Both the position numbers and the translations under genes were made by a program. DNA of 31,421 bases from Firmicutes bacterium HGW-Firmicutes-10 (lineage in GTDB: Bacteria; Bacillota_I; Bacilli_A; Erysipelotrichales; Erysipelotrichaceae): positions 1-31,421 of the forward strand of contig PHAF01000003.1 in assembly GCA_002841605.1 (NCBI GenBank). The letters are read 5' to 3'. Below are positions 7,963-15,756 of the stretch, one piece after another. Positions within the stretch are counted from its first letter, which is position 1. The number at the start of each line of letters is the position of its first letter. Under the pieces are notes generated by a model. That model ran no database searches. It was not told where the DNA came from and saw nothing but the letters and a program-made list of their open reading frames with translations.

Positions 7963-9559
7963 TTTTATTTTTACTGTTGGCTTCTTTGAAATCACTGGTA
8001 ACTAAAGTATATACATTTTTGAGTTCCGTCGGATATCCGAAGAAATAACCTTGCCCGTATAAACATTTGTTTTTAAGCAAGAAATCTCGTTGCTCTACAT
8101 TTTCAATCCCCTCAATGACCAGCTTCAAATCAAGTTCATCTGCAAGATTAATGATGGCTTCCAAAATCATGTCCTGCTTGTCATCCAGTCCGATATTCTT
8201 GGTAAATGTCCGATCGATTTTCAATATATCAATAGGCAGTGTTCGCAAATACGTCAATGAAGAATAACCTGATCCGAAATCATCGAGTGCGATGCTGAAT
8301 CCCAGATCCCCCAAAAATCTTAAGTTCTCAATGGCCACATCGAAATTCGCTATCAAGGCCGTTTCAGTCACTTCGATTTGTATGTGACTTGTATCAATTT
8401 GATACCGATGAACCAGAGATTCCACCTTTGACATAAGTTGAGCGTTGGCTAACCCTTTTGCGGATAAATTGAGGGAAATTATAATATCCTTCAGCTCATT
8501 TTGACTCCACTCTTTGCAAAGTTTAATAACGGATTCAAACACGAATTCATCTATCAGATGAATGAGTCCGGTGTTTTCTGAATATTCGATAAAGATTGCC
8601 GGTGATACCTGCCCAAACGACGGACTTTTCCAACGGATCAATGCTTCAAATCCGATGATTTTGTTTTCAATCATTTGATAAATCGGTTGAAATACCAGAT
8701 TCAAATCACGATTATCAATCGACTTTCTCAACTCGTTCATCATTGTCACTCGCTCTAAGCGTTGCAAATGGAACGATGGTGTGAAAAAGTGGTAATCATT
8801 CTTTCCTTTTTCCTTAAGTTGATGAATGGCAGCATTTGCAGCTTTGTATAGATCCGCAAAATTATCGCCATCAATCGGATATCGGGCAACACCCATCGTG
8901 CATGTCATAAACAGGATTTGATTTTCAATATTCCATGACTGATTGACACATTTTTTGATTTCTTCCAAAAAGTTGATCAATTGGTTGTCAGGATAGTTTT
9001 TCATATCCATCAAAAATAAAAACCCGTCGCTGTCACGACCCATGATGTCATCCTCACTGATCAGCGGTTTTATACGGTTAGCAATTGATGCTATCAGTTG
9101 ATCTCCGATATGATATCCAAGAAGTTCATTGACATTGGAAAAATCATCAAAGTCCATACAAATAAGAGCGAAACTGTCTTCGGGATTTTGGTATGAAATC
9201 ATTTGGTCGATTATCTGCGACAATTTATTTCTGTTTGGCAATTGAGTCAATGGATCAAAGGTTGCCTGGTGGATGAGTCGATCAGAAAGTACTTTAAGTA
9301 AGGTCAACCGGGACTTCAGTATTATGAAAAACAGCAATCCTGAAGTTATGACATAAAACCAGCCTTTATATGTTTGCATTTTGATAAATGTATCATAATC
9401 ATCCACAAACGCTGCAAGCCATTGGTCAGACCAAATTATCCAGACGATTCCAATAATCAAATAGATGATCAGAAAGCGGAGCGCTTCAAAAAATGGCTTA
9501 CCCTGCAAGCTTAGTCTTTTTCGATTTAGGTGTTGGACTAATCCAAGAAGTCGCTTCAT
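7949..9559 (-). CDS. Membrane GGDEF/EAL protein, likely c-di-GMP phosphodiesterase
   Basis: A 536-residue protein with two membrane helices (about 25-45 and 66-84) bounding a short extracytoplasmic loop, then GGDEF (about 95-260) and EAL (about 275-525) domains. The GGDEF signature is DSDGF at 176-180, so cyclase activity is probably lost, although GTP binding could remain. The EAL domain looks complete: EAL at 305-307, NLSAKGL, EVTET, DDFGSGYSS, KIDRTF and EGIEN. The predicted reaction is hydrolysis of cyclic di-GMP at the membrane. AAGGTGAT lies five bases before the start, and a promoter overlaps the end of the nitroreductase gene. The BusR-like gene follows closely downstream. Confidence 0.9.
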   Translation of the reverse strand: MKRLLGLVQHLNRKRLSLQGKPFFEALRFLIIYLIIGIVWIIWSDQWLAAFVDDYDTFIKMQTYKGWFYVITSGLLFFIILKSRLTLLKVLSDRLIHQATFDPLTQLPNRNKLSQIIDQMISYQNPEDSFALICMDFDDFSNVNELLGYHIGDQLIASIANRIKPLISEDDIMGRDSDGFLFLMDMKNYPDNQLINFLEEIKKCVNQSWNIENQILFMTCTMGVARYPIDGDNFADLYKAANAAIHQLKEKGKNDYHFFTPSFHLQRLERVTMMNELRKSIDNRDLNLVFQPIYQMIENKIIGFEALIRWKSPSFGQVSPAIFIEYSENTGLIHLIDEFVFESVIKLCKEWSQNELKDIIISLNLSAKGLANAQLMSKVESLVHRYQIDTSHIQIEVTETALIANFDVAIENLRFLGDLGFSIALDDFGSGYSSLTYLRTLPIDILKIDRTFTKNIGLDDKQDMILEAIINLADELDLKLVIEGIENVEQRDFLLKNKCLYGQGYFFGYPTELKNVYTLVTSDFKEANSKNKSDML

Positions 9560-9600
9560 TTGATCACCTTGTGGATATTTCCATTACGAACAATGTAGAT

Positions 9601-9628
9601 ATTATAACACTCGGACTATTTCTATCAA
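9601..9628 (-). promoter_or_regulatory. Promoter of the GGDEF/EAL gene
   Basis: The -35 TTGATA (9628-9623), a 16-base spacer and -10 TATAAT (9606-9601) with an upstream TG form an extended -10 promoter. It lies over the 3' end of the nitroreductase gene, so the GGDEF/EAL gene can be expressed separately. Confidence 0.65.
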
Positions 9629-10345
9629 GCAAATCGGGTCATTTTCGTTCTTTATTTCATCTTTTACGTATGTCACAAAGGTAACTCTCTGATTTTGAAG
9701 AGCCAATAACAAATGACAGCAGGCAATTCCTGCATCAATCCATCGCAGATGGCTGACGAAAATATCCTTGACATCCAATCGTTTACGGAAGGTCAGGGCT
9801 ATCGAATCTTCTTTTACCTTAAAATACCATGGCTGACCATTGGTTGCTGATGGTGCGATCCGCACTGACTCAAGAATTTGATCCCAATATGGGAAATCAC
9901 GGATTTGAGTTATGTCAAGTCGTCTGAACTGAGATAACTCATTTCGATGTAGAGGTTCGTCCGGCCAACCGACGGCCAAAGTAACCATTGCCTTCATCCC
10001 GTCAACATCATCATGTTTTGAAGTTGCCATCCCCAACCAGCATGTCCCCAAACCATTGGCACTGCAAAGCAAATCAATTTTCTGCAAGATCAAACCTGCA
10101 TAAAATCCGGCGAGTGGATGTTCTTGAGCACTAAAAACCAGTCCCACCGGCGGTTTGAAATTGAGGTAGCCTCTTAAGTCCTGTCCTTCGACGATCATTA
10201 TTTCATACTTAAAATCACTCACGATCGGATGCATTTGCTTCGAAGAATCAATGATTTCTTGAAGAAATTCACGAGCGGGTGGCTGTTCATTATAGCGTCG
10301 GATGGACTTGCGTCTAAAAATATAAGGATATATATTTGTTTCCAT
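9602..10345 (-). CDS. Nitroreductase-family protein (TM1586-like)
   Basis: A 247-residue protein of the flavin-dependent nitroreductase superfamily. The N-terminal RRKSIRRYNEQP is the usual phosphate-binding start of the family, and GLGTCWLGM is the typical mid-protein motif. The overall pattern resembles the putative TM1586-type nitroreductases, in which a two-lobed single chain replaces the usual dimer. It probably binds FMN; the substrate is unknown. The start at 10345 has AAAGAGG upstream and an extended -10 promoter at 10361-10369. It is a single-gene unit just downstream of the terminator at 10376-10401. Confidence 0.85.
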   Translation of the reverse strand: METNIYPYIFRRKSIRRYNEQPPAREFLQEIIDSSKQMHPIVSDFKYEIMIVEGQDLRGYLNFKPPVGLVFSAQEHPLAGFYAGLILQKIDLLCSANGLGTCWLGMATSKHDDVDGMKAMVTLAVGWPDEPLHRNELSQFRRLDITQIRDFPYWDQILESVRIAPSATNGQPWYFKVKEDSIALTFRKRLDVKDIFVSHLRWIDAGIACCHLLLALQNQRVTFVTYVKDEIKNENDPICLIEIVRVL

Positions 10346-10360
10346 ACAAACCTCTTTTTA

Positions 10361-10369
10361 AGTATATCA
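10361..10369 (-). promoter_or_regulatory. Extended -10 promoter of the nitroreductase gene
   Basis: TGATATACT on the minus strand matches an extended -10. No convincing -35 was found, partly because the upstream sequence is the terminator of the thioredoxin-like gene. Confidence 0.4.
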
Positions 10370-10375
10370 CAATAT

Positions 10376-10401
10376 AAAAAGAGTCTGTTACTCAGACTCT
10401 T
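10376..10401 (-). terminator. Terminator of the ArsR-permease-thioredoxin operon
   Basis: AAGAGTCTG and CAGACTCTT form a perfect 9-bp stem with a 5-base loop, followed on the minus strand by five T. The stop codon of the thioredoxin-like gene lies within it. Confidence 0.9.
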
Positions 10402-10646
10402 CGATCATTAATGTATGTTTTCAACAACTCGACAATGGTCGCAGTATCGGTAACTTTACCAAACGATACGACTTTTTCATCGAACACCAATCCAGGCGTT
10501 CGCATGATCCCATAATTGGCAATATCCTTAAAATCCGTAACTTTCACAAAATCAGCACCTATTCCCAATTGTTTTACCGCTTCGCGGGCATTGATTTCCA
10601 GTTTCTTACAATTCGGACAACCGGAACCTAAAATTTTGATGATCAT
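10392..10646 (-). CDS. Small thioredoxin-like redox protein (CPNC)
   Basis: An 84-residue thioredoxin-fold protein. MIIKILGSGCPNCKKLE places the redox pair at Cys10 and Cys13, and the cis-proline motif appears as RTPGLVFDEKV. It matches the 'redox-active disulfide protein 2' / MTH895-type family of very small thioredoxins, often encoded beside COG0701 permeases. It is the last gene of the arsR-permease operon, 13 bases after the permease stop, with GGGAGGA upstream. It may reduce or exchange thiols with the permease's own CSC motif (inference). Confidence 0.9.
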   Translation of the reverse strand: MIIKILGSGCPNCKKLEINAREAVKQLGIGADFVKVTDFKDIANYGIMRTPGLVFDEKVVSFGKVTDTATIVELLKTYINDRRV

Positions 10647-10659
10647 ATTTTTTCCTCCC

Positions 10660-11652
10660 TTATCCCATCAGGATATTAAATAAAAAGCCGATTAGCATGA
10701 TGCCAAAAGTACAATACACAACAAACAAAGTCAACAGACGGGGTTTCACTGCATTACGAAGCAAAATGATCGAAGGTAAACTTAATGTCGTAACAGCCAT
10801 CATAAATGCCAACACCGTTCCAAGCCCGACACCTTTTTCAACAAGCGCTGCAGCAATCGGTAATGTGCCGAATATATCCGCATACATCGGAACACCGACC
10901 AGCGTAGCCAACGGTACGGAGTACCACTTATCCACACCCAATACAGCCGTTATCCAGGCTTCCGGTATGTAATTGTGGATAGCAGCACCAATCCCGACAC
11001 CGATGATAACAAACAACCAAACTTTTCGAATGATGAATAATACTTGTTCTTTCGCAAAGTCCATCCGGTCTTTACGGGTCATGTCTTCAGCTTCCAATTG
11101 GACCATCGGGTTCTCATAAACAAATGGTTCCACATACTTTTCCATTTTTAACCAGGAAATCAGTGTTCCCCCGACCACAGCAAGTACTAATCCAACAAAA
11201 ACATAAGCTAAGGCAACATTCCAGTTAAAAATACTTGCTAATAGAAAAACGGAGGCCAGATCGACCAGCGGAGATGAAATCAGAAATGAGAATGTCACTC
11301 CAATCGGTACTCCGGCATTGGTAAAACCGATAAACAGCGGAATCGAAGAACAAGAGCAAAACGGAGTGACCGTTCCTAAGAGTGCAGCAACGATTCGAGC
11401 GGTTACGCCATGGAACCGACCTAATATGCTGCGAGTCCTTTCCGGCGGGAAATAACTTTGAATATATGAAATAGAATAAATCAAGACTGACAACAATATG
11501 AATATCTTGATGACATCATAAGCGAAGAACTGTACACTTGATCCTAATCTTGTTTCAATATCGATGCCAATCCACATCAGAACCTTTCCAACCAGATCAT
11601 TTAACCACAGCATTTTCAAAAGCTGATCATTTAACCACGTAAACACAAACAT
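10660..11652 (-). CDS. COG0701/DUF318 permease (first copy)
   Basis: A 330-residue membrane protein with about eight to ten hydrophobic segments. FCSCSSIPLF (Cys99 and Cys101) lies near the start of a transmembrane helix, and a paired motif recurs in the second half (GTLPIAAALVEKGVGLGT). This is the predicted permease family that includes the methylarsenite exporter ArsP and other metal or metalloid exporters. It follows an ArsR gene by 18 bases and precedes a thioredoxin-like gene by 13, so it is in a metal- or metalloid-responsive operon. The substrate cannot be assigned, as no arsC, arsA or acr3 is present. GAGGAAA precedes the start at 11652. Confidence 0.9.
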   Translation of the reverse strand: MFVFTWLNDQLLKMLWLNDLVGKVLMWIGIDIETRLGSSVQFFAYDVIKIFILLSVLIYSISYIQSYFPPERTRSILGRFHGVTARIVAALLGTVTPFCSCSSIPLFIGFTNAGVPIGVTFSFLISSPLVDLASVFLLASIFNWNVALAYVFVGLVLAVVGGTLISWLKMEKYVEPFVYENPMVQLEAEDMTRKDRMDFAKEQVLFIIRKVWLFVIIGVGIGAAIHNYIPEAWITAVLGVDKWYSVPLATLVGVPMYADIFGTLPIAAALVEKGVGLGTVLAFMMAVTTLSLPSIILLRNAVKPRLLTLFVVYCTFGIMLIGFLFNILMG

Positions 11653-11670
11653 TTTATTTCCTCTTTCCCT

Positions 11671-11931
11671 CTACAACACAAAATATTCAAGTTCGCTTAA
11701 CAGCGATTGGACCATCTCTCTGTTGATTTGATAACGGGTCCAAATCCCGTCTTTGGTAGCCAATACCAATCCGCATTCTGTCAGTTTCTTCATATGAAAC
11801 GACAGCGTTGGTTGAGTAATGTCCAATCGTTCCAACAGATGACAGGCACACAAGTCTTTTTGCTTCAAATCCTTAAAGATCGCATACCTCGTTGGGTCTG
11901 CCAACGCTTTATAACAAGCAACCACGTCCAT
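11671..11931 (-). CDS. ArsR-family metal-responsive repressor (short)
   Basis: An 86-residue winged-helix protein of the ArsR/SmtB family. The domain spans most of the chain, with LADPTRYAIFKDL and a recognition helix around TQPTLSFHMKKL. Cys28 and Cys30 (DLCACHLLE) resemble the alpha-3 ELCVCDL metal or metalloid site of ArsR/CadC, with Cys6 as a possible further ligand. Metal or As/Sb sensing with derepression of the downstream permease is expected. The start at 11931 follows GAGGTGA. A perfect inverted repeat overlaps its promoter (11955-11988). Confidence 0.9.
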   Translation of the reverse strand: MDVVACYKALADPTRYAIFKDLKQKDLCACHLLERLDITQPTLSFHMKKLTECGLVLATKDGIWTRYQINREMVQSLLSELEYFVL

Positions 11932-11954
11932 GTCATCACCTCATATCGACGAAT

Positions 11955-11988
11955 ATCTATATATTATCATCATATAGATGTTTGTCAA
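11955..11988 (-). promoter_or_regulatory. Promoter and ArsR-type operator of the first ArsR module
   Basis: The -35 TTGACA (11988-11983), a 16-base spacer and -10 TAATAT (11966-11961). A perfect inverted repeat ATCTATAT-N9-ATATAGAT (11955-11979) covers the -10 and spacer, a typical position for an ArsR repressor site. Confidence 0.75.
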
Positions 11989-12023
11989 TATATAAAGGAG
12001 ATTTTCGAAGTATTCTTATTCTG

Positions 12024-13043
12024 TCAATAAATAAACAATCCGGCAATCATTCCGACAAGTGCTGATAAAAAGATGACCAATGCAAAGTACGTGAATGCTT
12101 TTTTAATACCCAAGAATCGGGAAATGACGATCATATTCGGCAAGCTTAACGAAGGTCCTGCCAGCAACAAGGATGTCGCAGGTCCCGGAAGCATGCCCAA
12201 AGACATAAACCCGTTGACAATAGGAACTTCGGTAAGTGTCGCAAAATACATGAAAGCACCAAATACGGAAGCAATCATATTGGCTCCATATGAATTGTTT
12301 CCGACATACTTAACCATAAACGATGAAGGTATCAGCGCTGTGATCACTCCTGCCGCAAATATACCGATAATAAACAACGGAACGATCTTCTTGGCAAGAT
12401 CAAATGTCGCTACGCACCAGTCAATCAGTTCCTGCTTTTTGAAGAAGCGGAAAAGGATCACCATTAAGACAACGGTCAATCCTCCGGTTGGAATCGGATT
12501 TTTTACGCCTGAAATCAAAATGCCGACCAATACCGCAAAGAAAAGTGCATTTTGCCATAAGCTGCGGCTTTTGTCATCCTCAATCTGAAACATGGCTTCG
12601 TTGGCATCGACTACTTCACTTTTGTTATAAAGCAGATACATCGTATAACCGATGATCATCGATAATCCGATGGCTCCGATCACCCGGACAAGTCCGATAT
12701 TGAAGCCGATCATGCTGAATGTCATGATGATAGCCAAGACATTTATGGCTGGTCCTGAGAACAAAAATGCGATTGCTGGTCCGATGCCTGCCCCTTTTTT
12801 ACGAATGCTCGCAAACATGGGAAGTACCGAACAGGAACACACCGCCAGAATAGCACCGGATATTGCAGCAATCACATAGGACATCCCTCTGTGAGAGTTC
12901 GGTCCGAAGTACTTCATGACGGCCCCTTGCGACATAAATTGCGCAATTGCTCCAGACAAGAAAAAAGCAATCGTAAGAGAAATAATGCGATGAATCGTAA
13001 AATAATTAACTAAAGCATCCCATCCGCCAATAATGATATCCAT
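12024..13043 (-). CDS. COG0701/DUF318 permease (second copy)
   Basis: A 339-residue multi-pass membrane protein, paralogous to the permease at 10660 but clearly diverged. VCSCSVLPMF puts Cys69 and Cys71 in the equivalent position, followed by GAGIGPAIAFLFSGPAINV. A second half-repeat includes TLTEVPIVNGFMSLGMLPG. Two inverted halves of about four or five helices are implied. It follows the second ArsR gene by 44 bases, with AGGGAAGG before the start at 13043. No clear terminator separates it from the first ArsR module, so some read-through is possible. The substrate is unknown. Confidence 0.9.
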   Translation of the reverse strand: MDIIIGGWDALVNYFTIHRIISLTIAFFLSGAIAQFMSQGAVMKYFGPNSHRGMSYVIAAISGAILAVCSCSVLPMFASIRKKGAGIGPAIAFLFSGPAINVLAIIMTFSMIGFNIGLVRVIGAIGLSMIIGYTMYLLYNKSEVVDANEAMFQIEDDKSRSLWQNALFFAVLVGILISGVKNPIPTGGLTVVLMVILFRFFKKQELIDWCVATFDLAKKIVPLFIIGIFAAGVITALIPSSFMVKYVGNNSYGANMIASVFGAFMYFATLTEVPIVNGFMSLGMLPGPATSLLLAGPSLSLPNMIVISRFLGIKKAFTYFALVIFLSALVGMIAGLFIY

Positions 13044-13087
13044 AACTTACCTTCCCTTTCCAATGCCATTAAGCAATGTTTATACAA

Positions 13088-13465
13088 TCATTCAAGCCCT
13101 TCGATGATCCGCTTTGACGAACCTCTCGGATTACAACCCAAGACATAATCATCATGATTAATAAGATTACTTTTATCCAGAATCAAAACCGGATTATCAT
13201 CCATATGTCGGATGATGGCATCCAGCATTTCTTTGCTTGCACCTTCACTTAGTGACAGTGAGTACAAAATATACTTACCTTCTCTTTTCATTCGGACAAA
13301 ACCCAAATCCTTCATTTTTGCGAGATGTCTGGATACTTTGGGTTGCGATAAATTGAGTAAGCCGCAAAGCTCACAGACAAACAAATCCGATTGAGCCAAC
13401 AAAACCAGTATGCGCAGTCTAGTCTGGTCCGATAGTAATCGGATAAACTCATTTAAGTTTCCCAA
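13088..13465 (-). CDS. ArsR-family metal-responsive repressor (second)
   Basis: A 125-residue ArsR/SmtB-type winged-helix protein, with LLSDQTRLRILVLL and a recognition helix around SQPKVSRHLAKMK. Cys31 and Cys34 (LFVCELCGLL) lie where ArsR-family alpha-3 sensors bind metal or metalloid, but as CxxC rather than CxC. A further Cys is near the end (VLGCNPRG). The start is taken as TTG at 13465, because AAGGTG sits six bases upstream; the frame is also open from a GTG at 13474, where no site fits. It controls, by inference, the permease directly downstream. Confidence 0.88.
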   Translation of the reverse strand: MGNLNEFIRLLSDQTRLRILVLLAQSDLFVCELCGLLNLSQPKVSRHLAKMKDLGFVRMKREGKYILYSLSLSEGASKEMLDAIIRHMDDNPVLILDKSNLINHDDYVLGCNPRGSSKRIIEGLE

Positions 13466-13479
13466 TGACGTCACCTTCT

Positions 13480-13491
13480 TTCATATATGAA
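13480..13491. promoter_or_regulatory. Palindrome before the second ArsR gene (candidate operator)
   Basis: TTCATATATGAA is a perfect 12-bp palindrome between the predicted transcript start and the ribosome binding site. AT-rich dyad sequence continues toward the -10. It is a plausible repressor site, but AT-rich sequence makes chance palindromes more likely. Confidence 0.4.
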
Positions 13492-13506
13492 TATGCGTAT
13501 ATGTAT

Positions 13507-13535
13507 ATATTATAACTGTACGCCATTTCTGTCAA
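13507..13535 (-). promoter_or_regulatory. Promoter of the second ArsR-permease module
   Basis: A perfect -35 TTGACA (13535-13530) with -10 TAATAT (13512-13507) at 17 bases; an alternative -10 TATAAT lies at 15 bases. It uses the same -35/-10 pair as the first module. Confidence 0.75.
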
Positions 13536-13539
13536 ACAG

Positions 13540-13569
13540 AAAAAAGGCAGTTTCAATATCGAAACTGCC
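13540..13569 (-). terminator. Terminator of the pepF operon
   Basis: GGCAGTTTC and GAAACTGCC form a perfect 9-bp stem with a 6-base loop, followed on the minus strand by six T. Confidence 0.92.
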
Positions 13570-13576
13570 CAGAAAA

Positions 13577-15343
13577 CTATTTAGACAACTTAATGAATTT
13601 CTCGATGTCTTGTTCAATCAAAGCCAGCGAACTTCTGAAGAAATCCGGATTGCGAACATCCACATTCATACGCATTGCCACATCAGCAATCAGTTCCTTG
13701 CCTGTCGCATTAAGCAATTCATCATACTGCGCAACGAATTCATCACCGCGTTTCAGATATTCCGCATACAATCCTTTTGAAAACAATAAACCAAATGCAT
13801 ATGGGAAATTATAGAAATTCAAACCTGCCGAGTAATAATGCGGTTTATTGATCCACATATACGGATGTAAGAAGTTTTGATCCAAACCGTCGCCATAGGC
13901 TTCTTTTTGAGCAGAGATCATCAATTCCTTCAATTTTCCAACCGATACCACCGAGTTCTTCCTTTGTTCAAACAGTGCGCTTTCAAACAAGAAACGGCTG
14001 TAAATATCAACAATGACCTGCGTGGAATCGGAAATCGATGATTCCAATATCGCTAATTGCTCTTCTTTCGAAGCGTTTTTCAAGGCTGCGTTGACAACGA
14101 TCGTTTCACAGAATATCGAAGCGGTCTCCGCAATGGGCATCGGATAACGGCTGTTCAAAACCGATTCATCCACCAAGGTGGCCCCATGATAAGCATGACC
14201 CAACTCATGCGCCAAAGTGGTCATATTTGAGAAACTGCCATCAAAATTTGATAAGATACGTGATTCTTTGATCGTGTGAAGATTGGCGCAAAACGCTCCT
14301 CCACGCTTTCCTTCGCGAGGCTCGACATCAAGCCAGGCTTTGTCATAGGCATGCTGCGTAAAGTTCGCAAGCCTTTGTGAGAACGTGCGAAACTGCGATA
14401 TGATAAAATCCATGGCTTGTGCATAGGTGTATGTCATATTGACTTCACCCATCGGTGCAAACATATCATAAAACGGCAGACCGTTGCTATGACCTAACAA
14501 TTCGCCTTTGCGACGCAAATATTTACGGAATGCCGGTAAGTATTCGCGCATAGCTGTTAACATCGCATCGAGTGTTTCTTTGTCCATCCGTGACTTAATC
14601 AATGTTTCTTCCAACGCAGATTCAAATCCGCGCAGTTCACACAAAGTCACGACTTCTCCCTTGATTCCATTCAATGATGCTGCGGATGATTCTTCGATTT
14701 TCTTGTATGCATCCATCTCCGCGTTATATCCGGCAAGGCGTTTCTCTTTATCTTCACTGTACGCCAGATTGCGTACAGCCGGAAGAGGCAACGACTTCTT
14801 CTCGCCATCCAATACAACATCGACCATCAATGTCGATGAAAGTTTGTTTTGAAGGTTGCTCCACGCCGTCGAACCGGTCATCGTCATTTTCGAAATGGCA
14901 ACCTCTTCCTTTTCTGATAACATATATTTGCTTCGCAGTTTTATTTGGTCCAGATAGAATGCATATTCTTTCAACTCAGCAGATGATTCGATAATACTAT
15001 CCAGAGAATCCAAACCTTTCAAGTACGTTTGAAAAACGACGCTCGGTTGAGTCAATACCGTAGATTTCATGTTTAATTTATTCAAGTAGTCCAAAGCAAC
15101 TTCATTTCTGGCATCGGTCGCACTGGTCAAACTGGCAAACTGAGACAACTTCGATAAGTAAGTCGTGATTTCTTCACTGTATCTTATAAACCGGACAATG
15201 ACTTCTTTAGGATCTTGATCCCCTTTCACCGAGATATTGACCCACTCACTAAACTCATCGATTTTTTCATCCAATAACTTTAAATCTGAGACAAATGCCT
15301 CATCCTCGAATGACTCATATAATTCTTTCAAACTCCAGCGCAT
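13577..15343 (-). CDS. pepF: Oligoendopeptidase F-type M3 metallopeptidase
   Basis: A 588-residue cytoplasmic zinc peptidase of family M3, PepF-like subgroup. It has the helical N-terminal half of PepF (MRWSLKELYESFEDEAF onward) and the zinc motif HELGHAYH (HExxH at residues 379-383), with the downstream glutamate helix PIAETASIFCE. It degrades small peptides and may act in peptide turnover or signal-peptide clearance. AGGAGG lies before the start at 15343, and it follows the DUF6054-like gene by 12 bases. It is not a recent copy of the M3 enzyme at 3565: length and flanks of the active site differ. Confidence 0.93.
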   Translation of the reverse strand: MRWSLKELYESFEDEAFVSDLKLLDEKIDEFSEWVNISVKGDQDPKEVIVRFIRYSEEITTYLSKLSQFASLTSATDARNEVALDYLNKLNMKSTVLTQPSVVFQTYLKGLDSLDSIIESSAELKEYAFYLDQIKLRSKYMLSEKEEVAISKMTMTGSTAWSNLQNKLSSTLMVDVVLDGEKKSLPLPAVRNLAYSEDKEKRLAGYNAEMDAYKKIEESSAASLNGIKGEVVTLCELRGFESALEETLIKSRMDKETLDAMLTAMREYLPAFRKYLRRKGELLGHSNGLPFYDMFAPMGEVNMTYTYAQAMDFIISQFRTFSQRLANFTQHAYDKAWLDVEPREGKRGGAFCANLHTIKESRILSNFDGSFSNMTTLAHELGHAYHGATLVDESVLNSRYPMPIAETASIFCETIVVNAALKNASKEEQLAILESSISDSTQVIVDIYSRFLFESALFEQRKNSVVSVGKLKELMISAQKEAYGDGLDQNFLHPYMWINKPHYYSAGLNFYNFPYAFGLLFSKGLYAEYLKRGDEFVAQYDELLNATGKELIADVAMRMNVDVRNPDFFRSSLALIEQDIEKFIKLSK

Positions 15344-15355
15344 ATTTGGCCTCCT

Positions 15356-15685
15356 CTATTTGATATAGTTCTTCAATGCTTCAAATGCCGAATTCTTAAA
15401 ACTCTGTGCAGCTCCCCAGTCAAATCGAAGCAATCCCTGACCGCCTCCGCCGCCACAAGCAAATACCCGGGTAGACCCAGTAGTATCATCCAAGACAATC
15501 GTCAGTGTCAGACGGTTTCCGGCCCGATAGTAATGCTTTTCATAAATGATAACGACCGTCATATTGCCAACCGCTCCTGTCATATGACGACCGATACATG
15601 TCCCTGTGATACTTCCGTCAATGATATGCTGATCGAGCAGTTTCTCAGCCTCATGCATCGAACAACGAACATAAAATGTATCCAT
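15356..15685 (-). CDS. Small uncharacterised protein, DUF6054-like
   Basis: A 109-residue protein without signal peptide or membrane helix. NRLTLTIVLDD and the later glycine-rich ACGGGGGQGLL resemble the Bacillota family DUF6054, named from memory; function is unknown. It has an N-terminal helix, beta strands in the middle, and a C-terminal helix FKNSAFEALKNYIK. AGAGGG lies before the start at 15685. It is the first gene of a two-gene unit with pepF, suggesting but not proving a link to peptide metabolism. Confidence 0.7.
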   Translation of the reverse strand: MDTFYVRCSMHEAEKLLDQHIIDGSITGTCIGRHMTGAVGNMTVVIIYEKHYYRAGNRLTLTIVLDDTTGSTRVFACGGGGGQGLLRFDWGAAQSFKNSAFEALKNYIK

Positions 15686-15729
15686 GCGTACCCTCTTTCA
15701 CTCTGCTATTTAGCGTATCACAATCAACC

Positions 15730-15756
15730 AAAAAAGAAAACCCGTCAAACGGGTTT
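15730..15756 (-). terminator. Terminator after the HAD phosphatase gene
   Basis: AAACCCGT and ACGGGTTT pair across a 3-base loop, with TTTTCTTTTTT following on the minus strand. It starts within the stop codon of the HAD gene. Confidence 0.85.

Noticed and set aside
12073..12588. A 171-codon plus-strand ORF opposite the second permease
   Set aside because: It is the antisense of a well-supported permease, with unlikely composition and no ribosome binding site.
10392..13465. An arsenic resistance operon
   Set aside because: ArsR and ArsP-like proteins are present, but no arsC, arsA, arsB or acr3; substrate left open.
3565..15343. The two M3 peptidases as a recent duplication
   Set aside because: Different lengths and active-site flanks; they belong to different subgroups.
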